Source of the DNA: Dactylonectria macrodidyma
Lineage: Eukaryota; Ascomycota; Sordariomycetes; Hypocreales; Nectriaceae
Assembly: GCA_020744425.1 (NCBI GenBank)
Contig: JAGMUV010000003.1
Location: 2,232,001-2,296,000, forward strand
Direction of reading: 5' to 3'
DNA length: 64,000 nt
Shown: positions 1 to 10,229 of the stretch, one piece after another
Position numbering within the stretch: position 1 is the first letter of the stretch
Layout: every line of letters starts with the position of its first letter
Position numbers and translations under genes: made by a program
Notes under the pieces: generated by a model
What the model was told of the DNA's origin: nothing
Databases searched by the model: none
Seen by the model: the letters and a program-made list of their open reading frames with translations, nothing else

Positions 1-3000
1 TTCTTGTCATCCTTGACCATGCCAAGGCGAGCCAGCGAGCTTAGCTTGAAGCCACGCGCCTGCTTGTTTGCGTCGTTCATGTAATTACCAATGTCCAGAA
101 TAAGACCGAGGACATTCATGAGGGACACTGAGTCTCGTAGGGACTCGGACACAGTAACGACCTGGCGAATCTTGTCGTTGATCTCGTCGTAATCGGGCTC
201 GAAGCTGCGTGTTAGAGCCAACGCCCTCATTCGGCTCTTCCAATAATGATGCAGTTCAAACGCAGTGAACAGGTAAATCTGATCTTGGCGAGTCAGTTCA
301 GAAGGATCCATCTCCCGATCCTGCTTCTTAGCTTCGGGACCAGTCCAGTCCTTGCTGTACGGAGCCATCTGCTTGATAGTGTTGTCCGGAATATTGCACA
401 GGTCATCCTTCTGCAGGAAGTCCATGACCACAGGGTTGTCCAGGACGTCAGTGTCGCAGTGAATGATCATCTGCACAACCTTCTCAACAGAGTGTTGAGA
501 GAACTTGGCAAAAGCAATTTCTAGTCATTTGTTAGCAGCCATACAAGAGTCAAATTCAACCAATACTCACCATAAGCCTTCCGCAGATCAGAAGAAATGA
601 GCTGCTTTTTGTCATCTTTCTTAGAGCTTCCCTTGCCAAGTTTCTTGATCTCCTTAGCCAGGAACAGTTTCTCAACCTCGTCCAAGATACCCTTGCGGCT
701 AAGCTCTTGGTACTTCTCCTCACGCTCCTCGGCGGAGGGTGTGTGAGCCGCCCAGTGACTAGTCTCAGGAGTATCGACCTTCTCCCAATGCAGGGCCTTG
801 AGCTTCTTCTTAGGCCTCACAACGGGCAGGCCAATGCCCGGAGTGGGGGTAAAGCCGCCCTGCTGAGGCAAGAAGTGACCAGATCTTGCGCCAGGCATTG
901 GAGGAGGCGGTGGTGGCGGCATTCCCCCAGCGCCGGGGAGAGGTGGCGGCGGAGGAGGAGGGGGGGGGGCCACCCATGCCAGGCAACGGAGGTGGTGGAG
1001 GTGGAGGAGGTGGACCTCCGGGGAGGCGTCCCGGCATAGGCGGAGGTGGAGGCGGCGGCGGAGGAGGAGGTGCCCCGGGTAGCTGTCCTGGCAACGGAGG
1101 TGGTGGAGGAGGGGGCGGTGGAGGTGGCCCTCCGGCTTGGGTGACTTGGATCTTGGGAGCGTCGCCGTCGCCAGGGGGGGTAATGGGCGACTCCATGCTG
1201 GGGTGAGATGGACCGGTAGCGGTTTCGCCATCCTCTGAATCGCTGGCGTCGTACCTCTTGACCTTGGATCCGATTTCTCCGAGCAGACCAGCTTGCTGCT
1301 TGGGATCGATAACTGGCCGCTTCATCTCGATGATCCTGGGCGTCTCGTAGACGACACCCTCCTCTTCGTCGGTTTCGTCTCCTTCTTCAATAATCTCGCC
1401 ATCCTCAGCGCGCCGCTTAATAGGCTTTCGAGCAATCTTGGTTTGTCGGCGGATGCTACCAAGCACACTGTTGGTAAAGTCGTGTGGTGGAGTTCCGCCA
1501 CCAGGGGGTGTGCCTGGGATATCTCCCTCCATTTCCTCTCGAAGAGCGCGAAGGCGATCTGAGGGGCCGACTGCTTCTCCCCAGACGCGACCCTCCAGCT
1601 TGAACTGGGTCTTTTGTCGCTCAATCTGCATCTGAAGCCGCTCCATGAGGCGTTCGCGGTCCAGAATGCCCTGCATTTGAGCTGGCGGCTGCTCGTTGGG
1701 TGAAGTCTTTGCATTGGTCTTGGCAGCCTTGGCAGCGGCGATATCCTGAGCATCTCGGAGCATGAGATATAGTTCTCTTGTCTCCAGCTCGTTGCGCTGA
1801 GCCTCTTTGGCTCTCACAGTCTGTAAGCTTTCCAATTCAGCCTTGAGGCCGTCTGCTTGCCGCCTTTGGGCCTCGATGAAACGGGTCTGCTCGTCCAATT
1901 GTCGTTGCATCTTGGCGACAAGTCCATCTGCGCCAAGTTCAAGCCTGGCTCGCATCTCATCGCGCTCTGCCATCGCAGCTTCAGCTATCTGCCGCGACTC
2001 GAGCGACTCATCCTGAGCTTGCCGGGCCTCAGAGTCTGTATGTAGCTTGTCAAGCAAGCTCTGGACAGTAAAATTAAGACTCTGCTTGAGGTCCATGTTC
2101 GGCAGTCGACGATCCATGGCAACGTAGCTCAGCATGGAGTCCACGAGCTGGAACATGCGCAGACGCTCCTCCCCATCGTTGGCTCGAATGAGCATGAGGT
2201 GCTGGAGGGCGGAGACGAAGTAATCCTGCGTCTTTGTCCCAAGAAGCCGTTGCTGAATGGCATCGGCAATCTGTACAGGGTCGGTGAGATCCTTTACGTC
2301 GCCCTCAACATTGTCCTTAATGCTGCTATTCTCCCTTTCCAGCATATCCTCGTAGTCGATGGCCTCATTGGTGCGGAACCGCTCGATTTGCTTGTCCAGG
2401 AGGTCGTATTGGAAGCCCTCCATCTTGTGGAGAATGCGCTTGATGCCACATGCTGTGAACTGGGCGCGGATGTGAATTCGCAACTGTAGATCTTTCTCAG
2501 GAGAGTCGACCATCATGTTGATGAGGAACAGCGTAGCCACGGCGTATTCCATGAGCAGGTTCTCCATGCCGATACCGCCGGTCCTCAACTCGTCGCTTGC
2601 TCCCACTAGACTACCCATCTTTCCACGGCCATCCACCGTCACCTCTACCAAGCGCATCCAAGCATCAAATCGGCCATTCTCGCCTGCCTGCGACTTGACC
2701 TCATCCATTGCCTGGATGACTTTAAGGTGGCCTTCGCCATTTTCGCCCCAAGTACACAAGAAGGTGAGGATTTCGCTGACTAGTTTTCTAGTCGTCAGGC
2801 GTGGGGAGATGAGCGAGGTAGCGAGGGCGACCATGACCTTTTGGTGGACAAGAGCATCATCGGCGCCAAATTTGTTGTTCATGAGCGCCTTGACACATTT
2901 GATGATGTCGTACTCGCGATCGAGGTTCTTGTCGGATCTGTTGTTGTCTTGGGCCGGGCCTTGGGCTGTCTTGCGGTTGATCTTAAGCAGCAAGGTCATC

Positions 3001-4121
3001 AGGGCAACCTGACCTTGACACTCAACGAACCTCTTGACCCAGCCGATCTGCTGGGTTCTCAAATTGACCTCCAGACTCCCCATTCCCTTGGTATCGAGTC
3101 TATCCTCCATGACTCGCCTGACGTACCATTCGGGGGTGCCTTCTTCGTCGGAGTAAGTAGTAATGTCGGGAGCTGCGTATTGGTTCGGGCGGACACTCTG
3201 TCGTCGCTTCTGCTCGCCTTGCCACTCAGTGAGTCGGTCTTGATACAGCAGTGTCCACTTCTTCTGAGAGGGGTATGCCATCATTTGTCTCCTAGCCTGC
3301 TCAGGGAGGTTGTGCCATCCTCGCTTCTGCATGAGCTGGAGAAACATTTGCTCGACCACGTTGTCATCATCTGGTTTTGGGAAGTTGAAGCCGTCATGGC
3401 CTCCTTGTCCGGGTCCGGGGAACTTTGTTAAGCGGTGGGATTGGTTGCTGTAGACAGCCTGAGGAGAAACACCAGGTGGTGCTAGATTTGATGCGCGCGA
3501 GATTCTAGGGTCACTTGGACCTTGGTTCGTTGAGTACACGCTCAAGTTATCAGCGGAACCCCGTCCGTTGGCGTTCATGTAGGAGTCGTATCGGCCACCG
3601 CCGTTAGTAGGGATGGAACTGCCTCGAGCCGGACCTGGGCCCCATTGCTGGTATTGGGTCTGGCGGCCAGTCGAGGCCATAGTGAGATTGGTGCCGAGGT
3701 GACTGGGAGCAGGTGACCTGCCAGGAGAGTGAGAGCTGGTGGGAGTAGTAGGCGTCTCGAAGCTGGGGTATTGGTGGAAGTCCATTCCTTTATTGAGGTG
3801 GTGAGGTTGGGGTTCGCGGCGGACTGGCACCTGCTCACCCTTGGGGAGATATTCGACGGGGACCGGTGATCGGGAGCCGTTGCCCACGGCATCGTAAGGA
3901 ATTGATGTGATGACCCCGGCCATCATGTTGATGCCTCCATCAGGTGAGCCGGAGCGCTCAATGGAGACGTTGGAGGATTCTCGGTGGTGGCGCGAGGAGC
4001 GGTAGCTGGCGGCATCGTCGGGGGGGTATCTGGTGTCATCTGTGTAGCGTTTATCCTTGTGCTTGCTGCGAGAGAAGATGGAACGGCCGCCCGAGGACTG
4101 CCTCGACTTGTCTGCAGACAT
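1..4121 (-). CDS. sepA: Formin (SepA/Bni1 type), 3' end outside window, apparent frameshift in FH1
   Basis: This actin-nucleating formin should drive polarised hyphal growth and septation by building linear actin cables at tips and septa. The ATG lies at 4119-4121 and opens with MSADKSRQSSGG. In order: a Ser-rich disordered N-terminus; a GBD/FH3 region from about residue 250 (RRQMMAYPSQKKWTLL); a coiled coil around residues 700-850; a proline-rich FH1 at about 1000-1095; and an FH2 domain starting KKKLKALHW at about 1100. An intron with a GTGAGT donor and GCTAAC branch occupies 521-570. The FH2 then continues to the left edge with the LILDIGNYMND motif, so the C-terminus is missing. Reading frame is lost in a C10 run (960-969): upstream reads GMGGPPPSSS, while downstream FH1/FH2 is in another frame. 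A length of nine C would restore it, so a homopolymer error is likely. The family call is certain and the frame break is seen directly. Confidence 0.93.
521..570 (-). other. Intron in the formin FH2 domain
   Basis: On the minus strand the donor is GTGAGT at 570, the branch site GCTAACA lies near 532, and the acceptor AG ends at 521. Removing these 50 nt joins LRKAYG to IAFAKFSQHSVEK and keeps the FH2 frame open to the window edge. Confidence 0.85.
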
Positions 4122-6936
4122 GGCGACAGCAAAGCCGATGCGGTGGAGGCCGCAGAAGTGGTGGCCGCAATGTAGGTGGTGGCCGCAATCAGCGTCTTGG
4201 CCGCAGGAGTGATCTTGGGCAGAATCGTATTCGGGGTCGCGCACGGGGGGTGGGAGGAGTTGAGGGAGAGGCGAGGTCGACGGCTAGATGAAACACGTGA
4301 AGGCGGCGGTTTGGTGGCCCGGGGCCGCTCGCATGATGGGGGCACGCAGACGCTTCCGTACCGAAACGCACAAGGAACAAGAGTTTGGGTGACGATCCGG
4401 GGAGGGGGGCCTCGAGTCGATTCGGCCGGCGGGTTTAAACGTGGTTTAAACTTGAAACCTGGATTGGGGGCGTGCGTGCGTGCGATGACGGAGCGAAAGC
4501 TGGGTTCGCAAAACGCAGAGGCACAGGGCAGAGGCACAGGCACAGACACGAGGAAAGGCACAGGCGCAAGGCACAAGTTGTCGGGGCTCTCAACTCCCAC
4601 AGGTGTGCGCAGAGGCAGAGGCGGAAGGGGGGCGGTTTGCGGAGACCGAAGGTTCGATGTGGGAGTTGTGGGAGAGTTTCGGGCCAGAGGACGGGAAGCA
4701 ATCAGCAGTCGTGGATCTAGGCGGTGACTACTGTTCCTTCTCTTGTACAGTCGGCGTCCGGGCAGGTCGAGCACTGCGACGTAGCAACAGTATCAGGAGT
4801 CAAAAGGCCGCCTGGGGGGGAGGGGGTTTTGATATGGTCGGGGTTCGGTTCTGGTTTCGCCCCAAATCAAAGGTCGGGGTCATTGATGGGCGATGCAGAA
4901 GACCAAGTCGAGCAAGGGTGAGGTACCGGGGATGATGGGTAATTGCTAGTGGCTAGCCGCCGCGAGTCTCCGGCTTGCAGGGCCTCGCGATACGCTATTG
5001 CCACTGAAGAGGCGCTGTGCGCTAAGCTGCACCGGCGCCACGGTGGAGAGGGGGGAGCATCTTTAGGCGCTGTGGGCGCTGGAGGGGTCCGGCTCTTCCA
5101 CTGCAAAGTGCGTGCGCCTTAGATGAGCGAGTGACGAGGATGGAACTGACTATTAACGAACGGGAGACCCCGATGACCTCCTATTCTCGTCAAAGTGCAT
5201 GCAGGAAACATTCAACTACTACAACCCAAAAGATGGCACATATCTTACGTGGTATTCCATATTCTTTCGCTGGGTGATGTAGTAAGCCTGGCCCTAGGAG
5301 GGATATCCGCATGTCGACAACTGGCGTGGAAGCCCCATGGGAAAAGGTGGAAGAGCTTACCTTGAAGCCCCCCTGAGGAACAGCCAAAGAAGGAAGTCCC
5401 GTCCACTATTTCATTCTCCCTCCAGCCTCTAGTAATTATGAACGCTTCTTGCGTGACAAGCTAGGAACAGGATGGTGACCGTTGCTCCTAGTCGCAAACA
5501 CCAAAAGACGTTCTCCTCCTTTGATTCCCCAACCCAAAACTGGGTCGTCCCCAACCTAGGGCAACGAGATGCAGCACCTACAGACAGTAGGGGACCACGT
5601 TGAGGCGACCTAGGGACTACAGAATCGTACTTTTGGAGATGCCAACATCGCATTGGCTAGCTAGAATCTGTGAGCTGGGCCGTATTGGGTGGAGAGTGGG
5701 AGGGAGATGGAGAAGGGAGTGGATTTCGCAACATTGGATTGGGCCTCGTCCCAACCAGTGGTGGTGTAGTCGATAGCGCCAAAGCCGCCCCTTCTTCCCC
5801 TTTGTCATCCGTCCACCCCAATGTGAGTGCCTAGAGAGTGGGAAAGATACAAAAGAAGTACCAGTATTAAAGCATCCAGATGTGCACGTGAGTGAATGCT
5901 GTGTTGCGTTCACATTCGAGATTCGGGTATCATGCTCGTGCCGTGCCGCAATAGCCATGAAAGCATTATTTCCGGGCCATCCCGACGAGGGCGGTTTGCA
6001 TAGTACAATTTCTTGAACTCACTCAAGAACACATGTGAATCTATCCTGTCCGTTGAATTACAGGAATGCCGGTTCGCTGTCCTCTCGTTTCCAATCTCCC
6101 TTTTCTTGCCCTTGACAAGCCTCACTCTCTTAATGAGTGTCTTAACTGTTCTGTCTGTCAATCCAATCTTCCCGACGCCTCGGTTCGTCTCTCAACTATC
6201 CCTACCGTGTACCGTGCCGAGCAGAGAGGTCTCTCGAGCCCCTTGTCCATCATTCTCCCACCCTAGCGAGGCCGGATTGGTCTCATCTCGGTGCTTTCCA
6301 TCATCTTCCCCAGACCTTCTAGGTTACCCACTTATACCAACCCGGCCTAGGGCATCGGTGTCTGGCAATCTGCGGAGCACAGCAGGCGGCCTCCACGACT
6401 CTTGGGCTCTACTTCGTACCATATATTTGTAAATCCAAGAAAGACCAAACAGCTGATGGACACTTCTCCTCATGAATAATTGTGTTCCCTTATACTGCTT
6501 TGTCAATGCTGCCTTAGCTGTTGCAAAGGCATAGGTTCACAGGCGCATCCATCAATCATTAAAACAACTCCGCAATGCCCGCACCCGGCCGCCCGCCAAG
6601 CGCCGGACTCCACTGCTAAATGGGCAATTGCGCGCTGACACTTTGACAGAATTGGCTGTTCGCGTCGTCCCTGTGGCTCGTGCCACCTGCCCCGACTAGA
6701 CTGGCGGCGACATGCAAGCCAGCCTACGTAATCCATCCATCCAACTTGGCCGCCGTATCTTATCGGGTCGCCTCCAACAAATATCACGATCCCTTCGTGG
6801 CTCGCAAAGGGGGGTTGCCAGCAATACGACGAGGCTGCTCTGAATCGGGAGAATATCCTGCGCGAAATTGCCATTCTTCTAAATCCTCGCGCGCACGCGA
6901 CAGAGCTTTGATTGTGCGCTCTACCATAAAGGCAAC
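4122..6936. other. Long divergent intergenic region, formin and small membrane protein
   Basis: About 2.8 kb lie between two divergent genes. Open frames here are short, on both strands, and lack recognisable domains or a splice pattern that would extend them. The formin-proximal 900 bases are GC- and purine-rich on the + strand, with several G runs. The region most likely holds the two promoters and 5' leaders. I see no RNA gene or repeat. Confidence 0.5.
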
Positions 6937-7546
6937 ATGGGGGCCACCATCTCCGTCATCAAGGCAAGCCATCCTGCGCAACAGTCAACCACCTCCACCT
7001 CCAGAGAACCATGTCACTAACACCACATCGCAGACTCTCATAGTCCCCGCCGTGATATCCCTCATCATCTTCGTCCTCCTCACCTACGTCGTCATCCCCG
7101 CCTGGAGACACTACCGGAATCGATACAGCCAATACCTACCCCTCGACTCTCTCTCGTCGCAGACTTCCTCGCTGCGCCAGCGCATCACATCCCGCCTCGC
7201 CTCCATCCCTTTTCCTGCGAGATGGAGACAGCAAGGGAGTTTGGTCTTCGTCGGAGACATGTCCGATGATGGGCTAGATGACGACGATGGAGAGGAACTT
7301 GGTGACGTTGACGACGAGACCTGGCGCGCTATAGAGAGGGATACTCAAACACGTCAGCCTGATAATTCCAGGCGCTTAAGCAGAGAGTAAGCCCTTAGCT
7401 AGAATCCCGATGAGAGACGATGCGAATACGCCTTGCATTTGACCGCCACGTTACTAACGAGAATATCTAGTCTTGAAGAAGGATTCAGGGATGACAGCGA
7501 CGACGAACCAGATCGGCCCATGCAAGGTACAAATGTTAGACTATAA
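6937..7546 (+). CDS. Small single-pass membrane protein with acidic tail (unknown function)
   Basis: I do not recognise the family. The model has three exons: 6937-6963, 7034-7386 and 7471-7546, giving 151 aa. The ATG at 6937 encodes MGATISVIK, but that frame closes soon after and the main open frame has no upstream ATG. A GC-AG intron (AAG|GCAAGC at 6964, CTAAC branch, CAG ending 7033) of 70 nt joins them exactly. The second intron, 7387-7470, is GTAAGC...CTAAC...TAG. The mature protein begins almost at once with a hydrophobic helix (LIVPAVISLIIFVLLTYVVI, about residues 11-30), then basic residues, then an acidic tail with two Asp/Glu-rich clusters. It is probably a tail-facing-cytosol membrane protein. 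The splice model is inference but frame-consistent at both junctions. Confidence 0.7.
6964..7033 (+). other. Apparent GC-AG intron
   Basis: The donor AAG|GCAAGC matches the consensus for GC donors, GTCACTAACACC supplies a branch site about 15 nt before the acceptor, and CGCAG ends the intron. The length of 70 nt is the residue class needed to join the ATG exon to the long open frame. No GT donor in the short first exon achieves this. Confidence 0.65.
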
Positions 7547-7807
7547 AGGCGTCTTCAACTTTAGCTACTACGAAGGACTAGGCATTTTCCTTAACAATGC
7601 GAGAGGTTGTGCCTTCATATTCTCCCAAGCTACCACGAGTCAAACGTGACAAGCATCGACCTCAACAGCACTGGGAGCAATTCAGCGCTTCACAATTTCA
7701 TTCCTAACTTGCCTACCACTCTACTCGACTGTGTGTGACCTCCTTATCCCTCTTCACCAGTACCGCTGAATCATATCGCTTCAAATCCGAACCTGCCAAT
7801 ACGCGCA

Positions 7808-9364
7808 CTATTGTGCCGCCCTCGCCCCGCCTCGCCTCGCCCTCCCCATGTTTTGCGTGCCGCTCCCGCTCCCCGTCCCCGCGGGCATGCCTCGCGTGTA
7901 CCTCCCCATGCTTAGCACGTCCCTCAACCATGTTCCCACCGCCTTCATCGCCTTCTTCCCTTTCCTCTTTTTCTCCTGCTTCGCTCCAACCTCTTCATTC
8001 TGCTCATTGCTCGAAGCCTCCCTCCCTTGATCACCACCCGGTGCCGTACTGTCGACCCTCCGGTCTTCAACCTCGTCAGTGTACTTGCCCGGTGCCGTAC
8101 TGTCAACCCTCCGGTCTTCAACCCCATCAGTGTACTTGCCTGGTGCCGTATTGTCGGCCCTCTGGTCTTCGACACCATCAGTGTACTTGGGCACTAACGG
8201 GACGAATGCCCCTGTCGTGCCGCTGGCCTCCAGTCTCCAACACAGCTGACTGAAAGCCGCCCACTTCTTTCGATACCACCTGCTGGCTTCCCGTTCCAGG
8301 TCTGATTCCTTCGCGTACAGTCTGCTCCAGTGGATCTTTTCTCTCATAACCCAAAAATACTTGAGCGGGGAGCCTTGATAGCTCGTTTGCGCTTGCTGCG
8401 CACGTCTAGTCTCTTGGGAGGATTGTTCAATGAGCCGGCGCAGCTCTACGCCTCTAGGCGACTCACAAAACTCGCATGGCCAAGGAATTCTTGCTCTCGT
8501 TGTATCGTTGAACAAGTGTTTGTTGGGTTGTGTCGTAGGAACAGCCATGTGGCCGCACTCATGCATTGAGGTAATGCAGCCGACCCGTGGGCAATTGCCC
8601 CTGCTGACTTGATTGAAGCTAAGCCACCAGAAAAGGCACTGATGGCCAAAGGCGTGCCCGCATGGGAGATAGGCCTTCTGCTCCTGAAAGAAATATTTGC
8701 CTCTGCGCTGGCCAAACTCGACGTTACATATCGAGTAAACTGTGCAGTCAATGTCGGCGCCGCAGTGGGGCCCAAGTTGCGGTGTTGATACGGGCAGTTT
8801 TGATACAGGCGGCGGATTAGCCATAGTGTGGTCACCGATAAGTAGGTCTTGGGGTATGAAGGAGTCGGGATTTGGGGGTGTCCCTCGTGGTCCCACAGGT
8901 ACTGGAGGTCTCGGAGCTTCTTTATCAGAGCCGGAACCGGCGCGGTTCACGCTGGAGCTGGGGTCTGGTGGTGGTCCTGGTGGCTCTGTAAGTCCTGAAG
9001 GTCCTGCAGGCCCTGAATCAAGAGGACTGTAGCTCATGACAGGTACATCTGGGATTGGGGAGGATCGTGCAGATCCAGAGTTGGTTGGGCTGCGGCCTGG
9101 CGGCGTAACAAGCGCCAGCTGATCTTGAAAGGGGCTGACCACAATGCCAGGTCGAGCATCACTGGATTGTGTACGAGCCCTCTCAAGTCCGGCTATCGTG
9201 ACCTGTCCCAGCTGTGGAGGGCCTTCGTAGGAAGGAGGTCGGTGCTCCCTGGATTCTTGTTCGGCGTTCTCGAAACGACGATATCTTCGGTTGACCAACC
9301 TGAAGGTGAGACGCTCTCTGAGATGGCGCCTGCGAGGGGTGTTCTTGTTGTTGTTTCGAGCCAT
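7808..9364 (-). CDS. RING-like zinc-binding protein with C-terminal tandem repeats
   Basis: A single-exon frame of 518 aa from the ATG at 9362-9364 (MARNNNKNTPRRRHLRERL). The basic N-terminus is followed by a disordered Pro/Ser-rich stretch to about residue 190. A Cys/His-rich block at about residues 198-300 contains PHCGADIDC, LPCGHAFGHQCLFWW and NCPRVGC, then HECGHM and PCEFC. The CGH...HQC plus C-P-x3-C arrangement resembles a RING or RING-variant finger, but the first pair is not a clean CxxC, so ligase activity is uncertain. After a short Trp/Arg-rich helical stretch comes a threefold 17-residue repeat of the KYTDGVEDQRADNTAPG type, then a Lys-rich and Gly-rich tail. It is convergent with the small membrane gene and divergent from hus1. 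A fungal RING-type protein of unknown substrate is the best call. Confidence 0.7.
   Translation of the reverse strand: MARNNNKNTPRRRHLRERLTFRLVNRRYRRFENAEQESREHRPPSYEGPPQLGQVTIAGLERARTQSSDARPGIVVSPFQDQLALVTPPGRSPTNSGSARSSPIPDVPVMSYSPLDSGPAGPSGLTEPPGPPPDPSSSVNRAGSGSDKEAPRPPVPVGPRGTPPNPDSFIPQDLLIGDHTMANPPPVSKLPVSTPQLGPHCGADIDCTVYSICNVEFGQRRGKYFFQEQKAYLPCGHAFGHQCLFWWLSFNQVSRGNCPRVGCITSMHECGHMAVPTTQPNKHLFNDTTRARIPWPCEFCESPRGVELRRLIEQSSQETRRAQQAQTSYQGSPLKYFWVMREKIHWSRLYAKESDLEREASRWYRKKWAAFSQLCWRLEASGTTGAFVPLVPKYTDGVEDQRADNTAPGKYTDGVEDRRVDSTAPGKYTDEVEDRRVDSTAPGGDQGREASSNEQNEEVGAKQEKKRKGKKAMKAVGTWLRDVLSMGRYTRGMPAGTGSGSGTQNMGRARRGGARAAQ
8040..8192 (-). repeat. Three 51-bp tandem repeats inside the RING-like gene
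   Basis: Units at 8040-8090, 8091-8141 and 8142-8192 are about 90% alike on inspection. Each encodes 17 residues (KYTDxVEDxRxDxTAPG). The 51-bp period preserves frame, so copy number can vary without breaking the protein. Confidence 0.9.
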
Positions 9365-10229
9365 GACGATTGATGGGGGTCCCTTCACGATGAAGAACTG
9401 TTCAAAGACGACTGAAGTATATGGGCAAGGAAACGTTTGGGTATGAGGCTCTCTGCTGATGAGCAACGAGGACCAATGTGGGAGTGACAATGGATGGGAG
9501 ACGAGAAGATGGAAACTATGGATAAAAGTCTGTGCTTACAGACGATGATGATGATCTTCGGGTAACGGATGATGAAGTAGCGATAGCTTATGCGTTGAGC
9601 GTTATGCGTAGCGAGTTGCGTATTGCTGGTGATGGAAGAGTTGTTTGGACTCGACGAGGCATTGGGTAGTTTTGTTGACCCTGAGTTTGTCTGTTCCAGC
9701 TGCTCTTTCCCGATCATCATCCGACAGAGAATTCAGAAGGTACTAAGGTAGGGGGCTACAGAGAGATATTGAAGGCATTTCCATTGTGGTTCGGCCTGCT
9801 CTTCCTTCTTTAGTAGCATAGATTCTCGTTCCATCGCGTGAGGCAAGTTCCATGGTGAGCCTCTCAATCACAGGTGCGGCTTCCACGCCAACTAGTACCT
9901 ACTTCCATAATTGGGATTCGAACTAAATAGGTACATGCACCCTTGCCTTGAATTCTAATTTCTAATCATTATTTTTCAATATCCCATTCATCATGTTAGA
10001 GTTTATGAAGCAATTTCTCTGCGCTAGGTACTTCAAAATTCGAGGTGTCGTTGAACCCGCGGCTCTTGCCTCCTACTTACACGACGATTTATCTGCCTGC
10101 CCCACAAAAACCTCTCACTCGCTCATCAACACCAACACCTGCCATCCCAAGTGCAACACAACTGCCACGGTCGCGCGCACTTCTTCGATCACGCGCCACT
10201 TTCCGGTGCCACTTCCCTCTTCCTCCAAA
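9365..10229. other. Divergent promoter region, RING-like gene and hus1
   Basis: About 865 bases separate two head-to-head starts. The middle is AT-rich (around 9930-9990), which suits a nucleosome-poor promoter. No gene, RNA or strong repeat is evident. Confidence 0.5.

Noticed and set aside
886..1206. Gly-rich plus-strand open frame
   Set aside because: It is the antisense of the formin poly-Pro FH1 region and exists only because CCN codons read as Gly on the other strand.
4176..4727. 183-codon plus-strand frame upstream of the formin
   Set aside because: Overlaps the formin leader, has no domain, Arg/Gly-rich composition typical of GC-rich non-coding DNA.
6680..6936. Upstream extension of the small membrane protein frame
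   Set aside because: It begins at a GTG codon with no ATG, and its sequence looks like leader DNA. The GC-AG splice model explains the start better.
8040..8192. CRISPR-like direct repeats
   Set aside because: Adjoining coding repeats without unique spacers, in a eukaryote.
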